Shown here: in pieces, positions 8,292 to 17,850 of the stretch
How the letters are laid out: every line of letters starts with the position of its first letter
How positions within the stretch are numbered: position 1 is the first letter of the stretch
DNA from: Rhizobium sp. CCGE531
GTDB lineage: Bacteria > Pseudomonadota > Alphaproteobacteria > Rhizobiales > Rhizobiaceae
DNA: 64,000 nucleotides
Assembly: GCF_003627795.1 (NCBI RefSeq)
Contig: NZ_CP032684.1
Location: 2,333,001-2,397,000 of the forward strand
Direction: 5' to 3'
Position numbers and translations under genes: made by a program
The notes under the pieces: generated by a model
Told to the model about the DNA's origin: nothing
The model's input: only the letters and a program-made list of their open reading frames with translations
The model's database searches: none

Positions 8292-9572
8292 TTAAGCCGG
8301 TTCAAGCGCCATGACAAGGCTGGCATTCTGACCGCCGAATCCGAAAGAGTTCGAAAGGACGGCATTCACCTGCTTTTCACGCTTCTTGTTCGGCACCACG
8401 TCGAGGATGATCGACGGATCCGGATTGTTGTAGTTGATCGTCGGCGGCAGTGTTCCGGTCAGCATGGTCTGCAGCGAGAACACCGCCTCGACTGCACCCG
8501 CCGCCGTCAGCGTATGACCGATCATCGATTTGTTCGACGAGACCGGAATGGTCGGAAGCCGCTCACCGAAGACAGCGGACATTGCGCCATATTCCATCTT
8601 GTCGTTCTCCGGCGTCGAGGTGCCGTGAGCGTTGATATAGCCGATATCGCTCTCATCCATGCCGGCATCGGCAAGTGCCGCGCGGATCGTCGCGATCGCC
8701 GGGCCGCCATCGGGCGAAGACCGGGTGCGATGGAATGAATCGGCCTTGTCGCCGGCGCCCTTCATGATGCCGAGAATCTTCGCGCCGCGCGCAATCGCTG
8801 CTTCCAGCGATTCCAGCACCAGGGTCGCCGCCCCTTCGGCGATGACGAAGCCGTCGCGGTCCTTGCTGAAGGGCTTGGAAGCCTTGGTCGGCGGATCGTT
8901 CTGGGTCGACAAGGCCGACAGCAGCGAGAAACGGATCAATGCCTCGGCGCTCAGCGAACCATCGGTCGCGACCGTGAGCGCCCGCGAGGTCCGGCCCTGG
9001 CGAATTGCCTCGATGCCGAGCTGGATTGCCGTCACGCCCGATGCACAGGCCGTCGATAGCGTCACCGGCAGGCCGCGCGTGCCAAAGCGGTCGGCAAGCC
9101 GTTCGGAAATGGCGCCGAAAAGTGCTGCTTCATGGAAAGCCGGATCCGGACGCTGGCGCATGGCGGCGAGGAAGCGCTCATAGGCGTCACCCTGATGATC
9201 GGCCGGCGGCGAGCGGTCGGCGAGCGCGAAACGCGCGCTCCATTCCGGCTCGATCGGCGGCGCGGCCAGGAAGAGCGGCGCGTCGAAATCGCCCGAAAAG
9301 CCGGCCTGAGCCAGAGCTTCGATAGTCGTTTCGCGGGCAAAGGCGTAGGAGCGCTCGACGGCGTTCGGCACCGGAATATCGATGAAATCCACCGTGCCGG
9401 CGATACGCGTCGAAAGCCCGTCCGTTGGGAAGCGTGTAATGTCGTGAATGCCTGATGTGCCGGACGAAAGCGCGTTCCAGTTATCCTGCAGGCCCTGCCC
9501 CAGCGACGTGATGATCCCCATGCCTGTGACGGCAACGATCGGACGTCCGAGATGATCCTTGTAAGCGGTCAT
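8292..9572 (-). CDS. fabF2XL: Catalytic beta-ketoacyl-ACP synthase of the VLCFA operon
   Basis: A 426-aa KAS II-type condensing enzyme with an intact Cys-His-His set: STACASG (Cys about 176), NAHGTSTPENDKME and SNKSMIGH. It elongates the very-long-chain acyl group on AcpXL. I start at MTAYKDHLG after GAGGAG; an upstream in-frame ATG would add 15 residues. It follows a second, active-site-deficient ketosynthase by only 10 bp, which suggests a heterodimer. The F1/F2 numbering here follows operon order and may not match published usage. Confidence 0.92.
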   Translation of the reverse strand: MTAYKDHLGRPIVAVTGMGIITSLGQGLQDNWNALSSGTSGIHDITRFPTDGLSTRIAGTVDFIDIPVPNAVERSYAFARETTIEALAQAGFSGDFDAPLFLAAPPIEPEWSARFALADRSPPADHQGDAYERFLAAMRQRPDPAFHEAALFGAISERLADRFGTRGLPVTLSTACASGVTAIQLGIEAIRQGRTSRALTVATDGSLSAEALIRFSLLSALSTQNDPPTKASKPFSKDRDGFVIAEGAATLVLESLEAAIARGAKILGIMKGAGDKADSFHRTRSSPDGGPAIATIRAALADAGMDESDIGYINAHGTSTPENDKMEYGAMSAVFGERLPTIPVSSNKSMIGHTLTAAGAVEAVFSLQTMLTGTLPPTINYNNPDPSIILDVVPNKKREKQVNAVLSNSFGFGGQNASLVMALEPA

Positions 9573-9582
9573 ATCCTGCTCC

Positions 9583-10785
9583 TCACGCTTCAGCGGAAAG
9601 TACGGCGATGCCTTCACCGCGCGAATGGCCGACGGTCGTTACCACCGCTTTGCGCGCACCCGTCGCCATCGGCTTTTCGTGGCCGGCATCGAACGGCGGA
9701 ACCTTGGCCTGGTTGGCGAGGGCAAGTGCTGCGAAGGCGAGCCCGAGCGGAAACTGGCTTTCCAGTCCGTGGCCGGAAACGCCGGAATAGGCGCGGATGG
9801 CCGAGCCCGGAAGCTGCGCCTCGAGCACGGTTTTTTCGCGCTGGGCCAAATCGGGGATTGCCGTCGTGCCGGAAAAGACGACCGTCGCGTCGCCGGACAC
9901 CTGCCTGGCAGGCGCCAGCAGGCGCTCCAGCCGCGCTTCGAACTTGCCCTCGTCGCGACGACCGCGATCGCCCTCGACTGCATCGATGGTTGCATAGATA
10001 TGCGCGCCGCGGCCCTCGGCATGGGCACGCGATTCAAGAACGAGGAACGCGCTCAGCGATCCCATGATCATGCCGCGGTCTTCCGGCTTGCGCGACCAGA
10101 CGGGATGCCAATCACCCTGAGCGTGGGCATTGATCGCCTCGATCAGCAGGATCATGTCCAGGCGTTCAGCAGAAAAGGCGCCACCCACGAGAGCATGGCT
10201 CGATTCGCCCGACTTGATGCGATGAAAAGCAGTCTCGACGGCGGAAATGCCGGCGGCTTCCTCACCCATGAAGGTGCGCGACGAGCCCGTCACCTTGTGG
10301 ACGATCGAAATGTTGCCGGCAAGCAGGTTGGAAAGCTGCGCCAGGAACAAGGTCGGCCGCAGTTCGGTCGTCAGCTTCTCGTTTAGAAGCAATTCGCGGT
10401 CGTTGCGCTTCAGGCCTTCGTTGACGATCAGCGTATCGACATTGGTGTCGCGCTCGCCACCACCGGCGGCAACGATCATGTCCATGGTGCCGCAGGCTTC
10501 CAGATCATCCTTGAAGCCTGCATCGTCGAGAGCAAGGCCCGCGGTGAAGACGCCGATGCGCTGCCAGTTTTCCATCTGGCGCTGATCGCCCCGCTTTGGA
10601 ATCTGCTGCGACCAATCGATCTCAGGCAGCGGATGCACGGGATAGGGCTTGAACTTCTCGGTTTCGACGATGGTCGGCGGCGCCTTGTCCGCCTTCAAAA
10701 GGGCGACATGCGCATCCTTGCCGACGCCCTGACAGGTAACGACACCGATACCCGTGATCACCACATCATTCTGAGCCTTGCTCAT
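9583..10785 (-). CDS. fabF1XL: Ketosynthase-like protein lacking the active-site Cys
   Basis: A 400-aa thiolase-fold protein clearly related to KAS II (start VVITGIGVVTCQGVG), but the nucleophile motif is replaced by VTGSSRTFMGEE (residues 165-176, Ser in place of Cys). The two catalytic histidine motifs are degraded: VFSGTTAIPD instead of NAHGTST, and YSGVSGHGLE instead of KSMIGH. It is the first ketosynthase gene after fabZXL and precedes the intact one. It is best explained as a non-condensing partner subunit, like the chain-length factor of type II polyketide synthases. Confidence 0.88.
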   Translation of the reverse strand: MSKAQNDVVITGIGVVTCQGVGKDAHVALLKADKAPPTIVETEKFKPYPVHPLPEIDWSQQIPKRGDQRQMENWQRIGVFTAGLALDDAGFKDDLEACGTMDMIVAAGGGERDTNVDTLIVNEGLKRNDRELLLNEKLTTELRPTLFLAQLSNLLAGNISIVHKVTGSSRTFMGEEAAGISAVETAFHRIKSGESSHALVGGAFSAERLDMILLIEAINAHAQGDWHPVWSRKPEDRGMIMGSLSAFLVLESRAHAEGRGAHIYATIDAVEGDRGRRDEGKFEARLERLLAPARQVSGDATVVFSGTTAIPDLAQREKTVLEAQLPGSAIRAYSGVSGHGLESQFPLGLAFAALALANQAKVPPFDAGHEKPMATGARKAVVTTVGHSRGEGIAVLSAEA

Positions 10786-10831
10786 TCATCAATCCTCTTC
10801 GAATGCGGCGGCGCCGAACAAGCCGGCAGCA

Positions 10832-11305
10832 TCAACCGTTGGCGGCGATAGCGTCGAGAAGCCCGACTTCGCTCGCCCGCTTGCGCACGATATCGCCGAG
10901 CGGCAACTCATTAAACGGCATGGTCCGCAGCTTCAACTGCGCATCGCAGACCTTCTTTCCGGCGATCGTGATGCGCGCCTTGGTGACGGCGAAGCCCGAA
11001 CCGTCGTGCTCAAGTTCGGCCTCGATATCAAGTTTCGCTTCCGGCTCGACGAAGGTCCGCATCTTGGCGCCATCCACCGACATCAGGAATGGCATATAGG
11101 CAAATTTCGTCGCGGCAAGCACGAGCATGCCCGAGGCCTGCGCCATTGTTTCGATCAGCAGAACACCCGGGACGAGCGGCATGCCTGGGAAATGGCCTTC
11201 GAAAACCGGGCTTTTCGCCGGAACGACGGAATGCGCCTTCAACAGGCCCTTGGACAGATCGACGGATTCGACCCTGTCGATCATCTGGAAATATTCCAGC
11301 AGCAT
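10832..11305 (-). CDS. fabZXL: 3-hydroxyacyl-ACP dehydratase FabZXL
   Basis: A 157-aa hotdog-fold dehydratase. The catalytic motif GHFPGMPLVPGVLLIETMAQ holds the His and the Glu of the FabZ/FabA active site. It removes water from 3-hydroxyacyl-AcpXL intermediates during synthesis of the very long chain. The start is ATG at MLLEYFQM, after GGAGG; a TTG one codon upstream is less likely. It follows acpXL after 123 bp that contain a strong hairpin. Confidence 0.92.
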   Translation of the reverse strand: MLLEYFQMIDRVESVDLSKGLLKAHSVVPAKSPVFEGHFPGMPLVPGVLLIETMAQASGMLVLAATKFAYMPFLMSVDGAKMRTFVEPEAKLDIEAELEHDGSGFAVTKARITIAGKKVCDAQLKLRTMPFNELPLGDIVRKRASEVGLLDAIAANG

Positions 11306-11373
11306 CAACGCCTCCGCTCCAACCCGATAACGCAGGATGCGCCGGGCGGGATACGCTATTTAAGAATGAAACC

Positions 11374-11404
11374 GCCCGGCCGCCATATTCAGGGGCGGCT
11401 GGGC
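11374..11404 (-). terminator. Intercistronic hairpin between acpXL and fabZXL
   Basis: GCCCGGCCGCC and GGCGGCTGGGC form an 11-bp near-perfect stem. On the coding strand it lies after the acpXL stop without a clean U-run, so it may attenuate transcription or protect the 3' end of acpXL mRNA. Either would give carrier protein in excess over the enzymes. Confidence 0.5.
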
Positions 11405-11428
11405 GTCAAAAAAAAGCAAGGATGTTGC

Positions 11429-11707
11429 TCAGCCCTTGGCGGCGCGCAATTCATCGATCTTGGCACAGAGATTCTTCAGCACGAAATACTCTTCGGTCGA
11501 GACCTTGCCTTCGTTGACTTCCTGCGTCCACTTCTCGAGCGGGATCTTGATGCCGAACTCCTTGTCGATAGCGAAAACGATATCCAGGAAGTCCAGGCTG
11601 TCGATGCCGAGGTCGTCGATCGTGTGGCTTTCCGGGGTGATCGTGTCACGATCGATTTCGCTGGTTTCAGCGATGATGTCGGCAACTTTGTCAAATGTAG
11701 CAGTCAC
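11429..11707 (-). CDS. acpXL: Acyl carrier protein AcpXL
   Basis: A 92-aa acyl carrier protein dedicated to the 27-hydroxyoctacosanoate chain of lipid A. The phosphopantetheine attachment serine is in GIDSLDFLD (about residue 37). It is longer than housekeeping AcpP, as AcpXL is known to be. It starts at GTG, 8 nt after AGAGG. It is the first gene of acpXL-fabZXL-fabF-fabF-adh2XL-lpxXL, so the operon promoter should lie in 11708-11900. Confidence 0.95.
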   Translation of the reverse strand: MTATFDKVADIIAETSEIDRDTITPESHTIDDLGIDSLDFLDIVFAIDKEFGIKIPLEKWTQEVNEGKVSTEEYFVLKNLCAKIDELRAAKG

Positions 11708-11922
11708 TGCCCATACCTCTTGAAATAATAATTCACCCCCTCATAGGCAAATCCATATCAAAAGCCAATGGTTTCCGCCAGAAACTCCGGCAATTTGGCG
11801 AAGCACTGTTGCGCAAACAGCAAAGTGACAATCGCGTCACAATTGCGGGATCAAGGGCGACATGCGCGAGATGCGGCAGCGTTGCGGCCACAGCGAAGCG
11901 AAAGGCTTGCCGCGTTACGGCG

Positions 11923-12351
11923 CTAGTCGCTGATCACGATACGGGTATTGTGAAGCCCCACATCCGATGCCATCGCGAAGAACGTGGCGGCGTTGCGCGT
12001 ATCGAGCCGCACGCAACCATGCGATGCCGGCCGGCCAAGTCGCCTCACCTCGTAAGTACCGTGAACGGCATAGCCGCCGTTGAAGAACACGGCATAGGGC
12101 ATCGGTGCATCGTCATATTTCTTCGAGCGGTGATCCCTGGACAGCCATTTGGCGGTGTAGGAGCCGAGAGGCGTCACATAGCCCCTGCGAGCTGTCGATA
12201 CCCGCCAGCGATATTTGAAAGCCCCATCCTCGGAAACGGTCATTGTTTGCGATCGAAGATCGATCACCGCAAGAACGGTTCCGGCATGAGCCGAAACGGC
12301 ATGAAATTGCATGAACAGACATGCCGTTGCTATGAGTGCGACACGCTTCAT
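11923..12351 (-). CDS. L,D-transpeptidase (YkuD domain), secreted
   Basis: A 142-aa protein with a signal peptide (about 1-23, LIATACLFMQFHAVSAHA) followed directly by a YkuD catalytic domain. The catalytic motif is HGTYEV...SHGCVRL, with the Cys nucleophile in SHGCVR. It probably cross-links peptidoglycan or attaches proteins to it in the periplasm. I start at MKRVALIATA, preceded by GGGGAC; the frame is open further upstream without coding character. It is a single gene between acpXL and the cob genes. Confidence 0.88.
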   Translation of the reverse strand: MKRVALIATACLFMQFHAVSAHAGTVLAVIDLRSQTMTVSEDGAFKYRWRVSTARRGYVTPLGSYTAKWLSRDHRSKKYDDAPMPYAVFFNGGYAVHGTYEVRRLGRPASHGCVRLDTRNAATFFAMASDVGLHNTRIVISD

Positions 12352-12470
12352 CTTGTCCCCTCCGACTGTTTGCTTCCTTCTGAAGCAATTCAGACGATGG
12401 GAGAGTCTATCGCTATACTGATTATACCAAATTAATACATATAGTGAGCGATTGCTTAATTTAGGGGCGC

Positions 12471-13451
12471 TCACAGCAGCAGCAGAAATCCCAAAAAGGC
12501 GAGAAGCGTCAGCATCGAGCATGCGGAATAGAAGATGGAAATGCCGGCTTCGATATCGCTGACGGTGGCGGTGTCGCGGCCTGAGCCGTTGATCATCGGT
12601 TCGCGCACGAGTTCCCCGCCATAGATTCGCGGACCGGCAAGCTGAATATCAAGCGCGCCTGCCATGGCCGCCTCCGGCCTGCCAGAATTGGGCGAACGGT
12701 GCAGCCCACCATCCCGGATAGCGATGCGGATCGCGTTTCCAAGCGCGGCGATTCCTCGCTTGACCAGCGCTCCGGCGGCAATCAGCAGGATTGAGAGCCG
12801 TGCAGCCGGCCAGTTGGCAATATCGTCCAGGCGCGCGGCGGCACGACCGAAATCTATATAAGTCTCGGACTTATGGCCGATCATCGAATCGGCGGTATTG
12901 AGCATCTTGTAGAAGAACAAGCCCGGCAGGCCGAAAACGCCATACCAAAGAGCCGGAGCGACGACCCCGTCGGAAAAGTTCTCGGCGAGGCTTTCGATGG
13001 CCGCGCGGCAAATCCCAGGCTCGTCCAGCGTCTCTGGATCGCGGCCGACGATGCGCGAGACGGCAAGCCGTCCGCCTTCCAGGCCGTCGGTGCGCAGCGC
13101 CCGCGAAACCTCTTCGACATGATCGCCAAGGCTTTTCTGTGCCAGGAAAACCGCCACGAGTATCGCTTCGACCAATATGCCGAGCCAGCCGAAGAAGGCG
13201 AGAAATCCGTGAATGGCCCAGCCGGCGATGGCAGCTCCCGCAAGCAGCGCGATGATCGACATGACCCCGTTGCGGCGGCGAAGCGCTCCGGGCAGGTGCT
13301 TTGCATTGAACCGGCCATCGAAATATGAAATCGCCTTGCCGAACAGCACGACCGGGTGCGGAAAGCGCTCCCACAACCAATGGGGATCGCCGACGATGCG
13401 GTCGAGCAGCAAGGCAAGGACCAGAATGAGCAGATGTTCGTCGGCGGTCAT
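12471..13451 (-). CDS. cobD: Adenosylcobinamide-phosphate synthase CobD (CbiB)
   Basis: A 326-aa inner-membrane protein of the CobD/CbiB family (LDRIVGDPHWLWERFPHPV start, several membrane helices). It joins the aminopropanol arm to adenosylcobyric acid in late cobalamin synthesis. It is the last gene of cobA-cobB-cobC-cobD and overlaps cobC by 4 bp, so the two steps that make and attach the arm are coupled. Confidence 0.93.
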   Translation of the reverse strand: MTADEHLLILVLALLLDRIVGDPHWLWERFPHPVVLFGKAISYFDGRFNAKHLPGALRRRNGVMSIIALLAGAAIAGWAIHGFLAFFGWLGILVEAILVAVFLAQKSLGDHVEEVSRALRTDGLEGGRLAVSRIVGRDPETLDEPGICRAAIESLAENFSDGVVAPALWYGVFGLPGLFFYKMLNTADSMIGHKSETYIDFGRAAARLDDIANWPAARLSILLIAAGALVKRGIAALGNAIRIAIRDGGLHRSPNSGRPEAAMAGALDIQLAGPRIYGGELVREPMINGSGRDTATVSDIEAGISIFYSACSMLTLLAFLGFLLLL

Positions 13452-14446
13452 GTCGAATATTCCTCTAGTGCCCCGGCGAGTCTGCGATCCGCCTCTTCAT
13501 GCGGAGCAAGACCGAAGCGCAGCCAATTGCGCGCATAATCGAACTTGCGAACCAGAATATGGTGGCGGCAGAGATGGGTATATATGCCCTCGGCGCGGTC
13601 GTCTGCAACAAGCGCAAACAACATCGCGCCTCCCGCAACATTGAGATGCGACCGACGCAGAACTGCTTCGAGAGCGGCGTGGCGCTCAAGAATGCGATTG
13701 CGGATGTAACTTGTGTCGCTTTCCATGAGGGACGCCGCGATCGAAAGCGCCGGCCCGGACACCGCCCAGGGGCCGAGCCAATCCTCGAAACGGCTCATGA
13801 TCGCGGCCTCGGCAATCACGAAGCCTAGTCGCAGACCGGCCAGGCCGAAAAATTTTCCGAAGGAGCGGAAGATGATGAGATTCGGCATCGAGGCGGCAAA
13901 AGGCGCCATGCTTGCCGCCGGCTCGATATCGCCGAAAGCCTCGTCGACCAAAAGGATGCCGTCGTGCTGGCGCTGCCTTTGATGCAGATCCCGCAGCTGC
14001 TCGATAGGCAGCGTCCGTCCGTCAGGATTGTTGGGATTGACGGCAACGACCAGCCTGTCATCGGCGGTGAGCTCGGCGATCGTCGATACCTGCCGAACCC
14101 GCAGGCCCGCGAGCGTGAAGGCGCGCGCATATTCGCCATAGGTCGGGGAGAGGATCGCGACGCTGCCCCCGGGCACGAGCCTCGGAAGCAATTGAATGAC
14201 CGACTGCGTGCCGGGAACCGGCAGGGGCAGAATATCGCCACTGCGATAATAGCCCTTCGCCGCCGCTCGCGCCCGCTCCTGCAAGTGCTGATCCGGCAGC
14301 CGATGCCATGCCGCGACGGGAATTTCGGGTAACGGCACGGGATTGGGGTTGATACCCGTCGACAGATCCAGCCATTCCTCCGGACGTCCGCCATATTGCC
14401 GTGCCGCCGCGGTAATGCCGCCGCCATGGATGATCCTGCTCGTCAT
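13448..14446 (-). CDS. cobC: CobC, PLP enzyme (threonine-phosphate decarboxylase type)
   Basis: A 332-aa class I/II aminotransferase-fold protein. The PLP-binding lysine is in FRSFGKFFGLAGLRLG, with NPNNPDGRTL and VDEAFGD upstream. In the P. denitrificans naming this is CobC, which supplies the (R)-1-amino-2-propanol phosphate arm; Salmonella calls the equivalent enzyme CobD. It overlaps cobB and cobD by 4 bp on either side. Confidence 0.92.
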   Translation of the reverse strand: MTSRIIHGGGITAAARQYGGRPEEWLDLSTGINPNPVPLPEIPVAAWHRLPDQHLQERARAAAKGYYRSGDILPLPVPGTQSVIQLLPRLVPGGSVAILSPTYGEYARAFTLAGLRVRQVSTIAELTADDRLVVAVNPNNPDGRTLPIEQLRDLHQRQRQHDGILLVDEAFGDIEPAASMAPFAASMPNLIIFRSFGKFFGLAGLRLGFVIAEAAIMSRFEDWLGPWAVSGPALSIAASLMESDTSYIRNRILERHAALEAVLRRSHLNVAGGAMLFALVADDRAEGIYTHLCRHHILVRKFDYARNWLRFGLAPHEEADRRLAGALEEYST

Positions 14447-15750
14447 GCTGCGTCACCGGCAAGATCGATCAGGTGCATATAGGAACCCGCGACATTGGCG
14501 CGCTGCAGACCGGCAGCGCCCAGATCGGCATCGAGCGCATCCCTGACCGCAAACAGGCGATCCGCCTTTCCTTCCGATACAATGGTCGAATAATGAAACT
14601 CATGCGCCGTCATCGGCTTGTCGAAGAAGGAGCCGGCAAGCGGCACGACGCGCCGATAGCCGAGATGACGCTGCCGCTTTTCGTAGCTGGTGACGACAGG
14701 CAATAAGCCGAGCATCCCGTGACGGGTGCCCGCCGCATCCACTAGCCCCTCGCCGAGCACCATGTACCCGCCGCACTCACCATAGATTCGTACTCCGTGC
14801 CCGGCCGCAGCCTTCATGCCATCCTGGAAATGCCGAGCAGCAGCAAGCTTTTCGGCGTGCAATTCCGGATAGCCGCCCGGCAGATAGATGGCATCGGCAT
14901 CGCCCGAAGGCGCCTCATCCGCAAGCGGTGAAAAGAAGGAAATCTCCGCCCCTCGGCGCCTCCAGCCGAGCAGCATATGCTCGTAGCAGAAAGCAAAGGC
15001 TATATCCCGCGCCACGGCAATGCGCTGACCAAACGGCATCAGCCGCGCAATATTCGCCACCGACGGACGGACGACATGCTGCTGCGCCGCCCGCAGGAGC
15101 AGTTCGAAATCGCAGACCTTCGACACGACCTCAGCGGCCGCTTCGATGAAAGGCTCCAGCGCGCCATGCTCTCCCGCCTGCACCAGCCCGAGATGCCGCT
15201 CCGGCAATGCGAGGCTGCTGTCGTTGCGGATAACGGCGACGACGGGCATGCGCACCGCATCCAGCGCCTGACGCAGCATCCGCTCGTGCCTGTCGCTGGC
15301 GACGCGATTGAGGACCACACCGGCAATGCGGATATCGGCGCGGAAATTGGCAAAGCCGCTGACGACCGCCGCGACCGATTGCGACATGCGCGAGACATCG
15401 ACAACGAGCACGACGGAAAGGCCGAGCAAGGCAGCGAGATCGGCCGGCGTTCCCGTGCCGTCGGCCGCGCCGTCGAAGAGGCCCATCATTCCTTCGATGA
15501 CGAGCATCCGCCCGCCGGCCCGATGAAGCGCCGAATTGGCGGAAATGAGCTCGGCGCGCATGGCCCAGGGGTCGAAATTGAGGCAAGGCGATCCGACCGC
15601 CGCCGCGTGGAAGGCGGGATCGATGTAATCCGGTCCGGCCTTGCCGGATGCGACCGCAACACCCCTGTTTCGCAATGCTCGCAGCAGACCAAGCGTGAAT
15701 GTGGTCTTGCCGGAGCCTGATGAGGGTGCCGCGATCAGAAGGCCGCTCAT
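14443..15750 (-). CDS. cobB: Hydrogenobyrinic acid a,c-diamide synthase CobB
   Basis: A 435-aa amidotransferase. An N-terminal ATP-binding domain (P-loop PSSGSGKTT, then GPDYIDPAFH) is followed by a type I glutaminase domain with IYGECGGYMVLGEG, holding the nucleophile Cys, and a C-terminal EFHYS histidine. It amidates the a and c carboxylates of hydrogenobyrinic acid in the aerobic pathway. The start at MSGLLIAAPSS overlaps the cobA stop by 4 bp. Confidence 0.93.
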   Translation of the reverse strand: MSGLLIAAPSSGSGKTTFTLGLLRALRNRGVAVASGKAGPDYIDPAFHAAAVGSPCLNFDPWAMRAELISANSALHRAGGRMLVIEGMMGLFDGAADGTGTPADLAALLGLSVVLVVDVSRMSQSVAAVVSGFANFRADIRIAGVVLNRVASDRHERMLRQALDAVRMPVVAVIRNDSSLALPERHLGLVQAGEHGALEPFIEAAAEVVSKVCDFELLLRAAQQHVVRPSVANIARLMPFGQRIAVARDIAFAFCYEHMLLGWRRRGAEISFFSPLADEAPSGDADAIYLPGGYPELHAEKLAAARHFQDGMKAAAGHGVRIYGECGGYMVLGEGLVDAAGTRHGMLGLLPVVTSYEKRQRHLGYRRVVPLAGSFFDKPMTAHEFHYSTIVSEGKADRLFAVRDALDADLGAAGLQRANVAGSYMHLIDLAGDAA

Positions 15751-16595
15751 GCCGACACCTTGCGTCCGCTCTCGCCGGGCCTTTCGGTAGCCGGCAGCAG
15801 CTCTCGGCCGGAAAGCGCGCCAAGCCAATCGAGCGACGGCCGCAATTTCACCACCTCGCCGACGACGACGATGGCCGGCGGCTCTAGGCCGGATGCTTCG
15901 ACATCGCCAGGCGCTCGCCCGAGTGTCGTCTCCAGCACCCGTTGGGAAGGTGTGGCGGCATTGCAGACGAAGGCAACAGCTTCATCCGCCGAACGGCCAG
16001 CCGCGATGAGATTGGCGCTGATCTGGGCGATATGCTTCATAGCCATATACATGACGATGACGGGTGATCCCCTGCCGATCGCCTCCCAATTGATGGCGTC
16101 CGGCACAACGCCGGACGAATCATGGCCGGTGAGGAAGGTGACGGCATGGTTGACGTCGCGATGGGTGACGGGAATGCCGGCATAGGCCAAGCCGCCGATC
16201 CCAGCCGTAATGCCAGGCACGATGCGGAAGGGAATGCCGTGCTCGACCAGCGTCAAAGCCTCCTCGCCGCCACGCCCGAAAACGAAGGGGTCGCCCCCCT
16301 TCAAGCGCAGCACGCGCTTGCCCGAACGCGCCAACTCCACCAGCCGCAAAGAAATGTCGCGCTGCTTGGCCGACGGCTTGCCGCCGCGCTTGCCGGCATA
16401 TTCCAACACTGCGCCCGGGCGGGCGAGCTTGAGGCAATCCTCATTCACGAGTGCGTCGTGCACGATGATGTCAGCCTCCGCCAGCCCTTTGGCGGCCAGC
16501 AGCGTCAAAAGCCCCGGATCGCCCGGCCCGGCGCCTACGAGCCAAACGGAGCCCGGCTCCAAGACCGGCAGCGTGGAAAAAGCGGTATCGTTCAT
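15747..16595 (-). CDS. cobA: Uroporphyrinogen-III C-methyltransferase CobA
   Basis: A 282-aa SUMT of the tetrapyrrole methylase family. SAM-binding GAGPGDPGLLT is near residue 21, followed by VLRLKGGDPFVFGRGGEE and GITAGIGG. It makes precorrin-2, the entry point to B12 and siroheme. The start is MNDTAFST, with AGGA upstream; the open frame extends 198 bp further without coding character. It is the first gene of the four-gene overlapping cob operon; I see no cobalamin riboswitch in the 295 bp before it. Confidence 0.93.
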   Translation of the reverse strand: MNDTAFSTLPVLEPGSVWLVGAGPGDPGLLTLLAAKGLAEADIIVHDALVNEDCLKLARPGAVLEYAGKRGGKPSAKQRDISLRLVELARSGKRVLRLKGGDPFVFGRGGEEALTLVEHGIPFRIVPGITAGIGGLAYAGIPVTHRDVNHAVTFLTGHDSSGVVPDAINWEAIGRGSPVIVMYMAMKHIAQISANLIAAGRSADEAVAFVCNAATPSQRVLETTLGRAPGDVEASGLEPPAIVVVGEVVKLRPSLDWLGALSGRELLPATERPGESGRKVSA

Positions 16596-16821
16596 CCCAT
16601 GTGTCCTATGCCCGGATGGCTGAAATTGCAACGTTGAGAACGGGATAAGACAGTCGCAGCCTGACGTCGTTCCATGGCGGATAGTATGCGACGGAAGGTC
16701 TGAAATGCGGCGATGGCGCGCTATGGGCTTTGCCAGCGGCGACAGATCGCTAGAAAACGAGCGGCGGAGCGCTCCAGCGTCCGGATTCAACATCTCAGGA
16801 CATTCGAGTATCTATATGAAA

Positions 16822-16883
16822 AAATGATAAAATACAGCTCCACCGGAGCGGGAACGCGAAGGGAGCGACACCACTCCCTTCGC
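16822..16883 (-). terminator. Tandem hairpins after the nucleoside hydrolase
   Basis: Read on the minus strand, GCGAAGGGAG/CTCCCTTCGC (16856-16883) is a perfect 10-bp stem. It is followed by GCTCC/GGAGC (16837-16849) and a T-rich run. Together they should end the nucleoside hydrolase transcript before the cobA promoter. Confidence 0.55.
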
Positions 16884-16890
16884 ATGGGTC

Positions 16891-17850
16891 TCAGTGCTTG
16901 ACCTTGCCCACGATCACGTCGCGGATCAGATCGATAACCTGCTGCGAGCGAATGCCGGTGCAGACGATCTGGCTCGGCAGATTGTCCCAATCGCCCGGCG
17001 GGAAGTGACGACCGTCCGGCTTGACGATCGTCTGGCCGTCGGCAATGCCGCCGCAGACGACGCGGACCGAGCCCTCGATCGTGTCGAACAGCTCAGGCGC
17101 GACGACATAAACGCAGGCGCAGCTGTCGTGCACCATCATGCCGTCCTCGACGGCATGCTTGTAGAAATCGATATAGGACTGCGACAGATCCGACAACAAC
17201 TGCACCGAAGGCCCGCCGTCCCTCGCCATATCGGCCAGATAACCGCGGCTCATGGTCGTCACCGCCGTCACGTCGAGACCGACCACAACGACCTTCCAGG
17301 CTGCCGTCATGACGAAATCGGCCGCTTCCGGATCGCCATGAATATTGGCCTCGGCCACCGGCGAAACATTGCCCGGCACATAGAAATTGCCGCCCATGAT
17401 CACGACGCCCTTCACGAGCGGAGCGATCTCGGGATCATGCTTCAGCGCCAAGGCCAGATTGGTCATACGGCCGACGGCGACAAGCGTCACCTCGCCCGGA
17501 TTGGCGCGAACCGTGTCGATGATGAACTGATAGGCGGGCCGCGGATCGGCCGTCAGGTCGATCGTCTCGGGCACCTCGATGTCGCCGAGGCCGTTATGAC
17601 CGTGAACCATCGTCGGCCACGGACGCTCATGCCGAGAAGGGTCGAAAGTAACGCTGGCGCCACGCGCCACCGGGCAGTCAATATTCCATTCGCGCTTGAG
17701 GAACAGCGCATTGCGGGTCGTCGTATCCACCGAGGCGTTGCCGAAAACCGTGGTTATGCCGAGAAGGTCGATATCCGGGTGACGATGCAGAAAGAGAAGC
17801 GCCATGGCGTCGTCAACGCCCGGATCGGTATCGTAAATGACCTTATGCAT
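16891..17850 (-). CDS. Ribonucleoside hydrolase (IunH family)
   Basis: A 319-aa nucleoside hydrolase. The calcium-binding DTDPGVDDA motif is at residues 7-15, with AVGRMTNLALAL, VIMGGNFYVPGN and the C-terminal HDSCACVYV also conserved. It splits the N-glycosidic bond of ribonucleosides for base salvage; substrate preference cannot be read. It lies between cobE and cobA with its own terminator. No link to cobalamin is evident, although base and ribose supply for the lower ligand is conceivable. Confidence 0.88.
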   Translation of the reverse strand: MHKVIYDTDPGVDDAMALLFLHRHPDIDLLGITTVFGNASVDTTTRNALFLKREWNIDCPVARGASVTFDPSRHERPWPTMVHGHNGLGDIEVPETIDLTADPRPAYQFIIDTVRANPGEVTLVAVGRMTNLALALKHDPEIAPLVKGVVIMGGNFYVPGNVSPVAEANIHGDPEAADFVMTAAWKVVVVGLDVTAVTTMSRGYLADMARDGGPSVQLLSDLSQSYIDFYKHAVEDGMMVHDSCACVYVVAPELFDTIEGSVRVVCGGIADGQTIVKPDGRHFPPGDWDNLPSQIVCTGIRSQQVIDLIRDVIVGKVKH

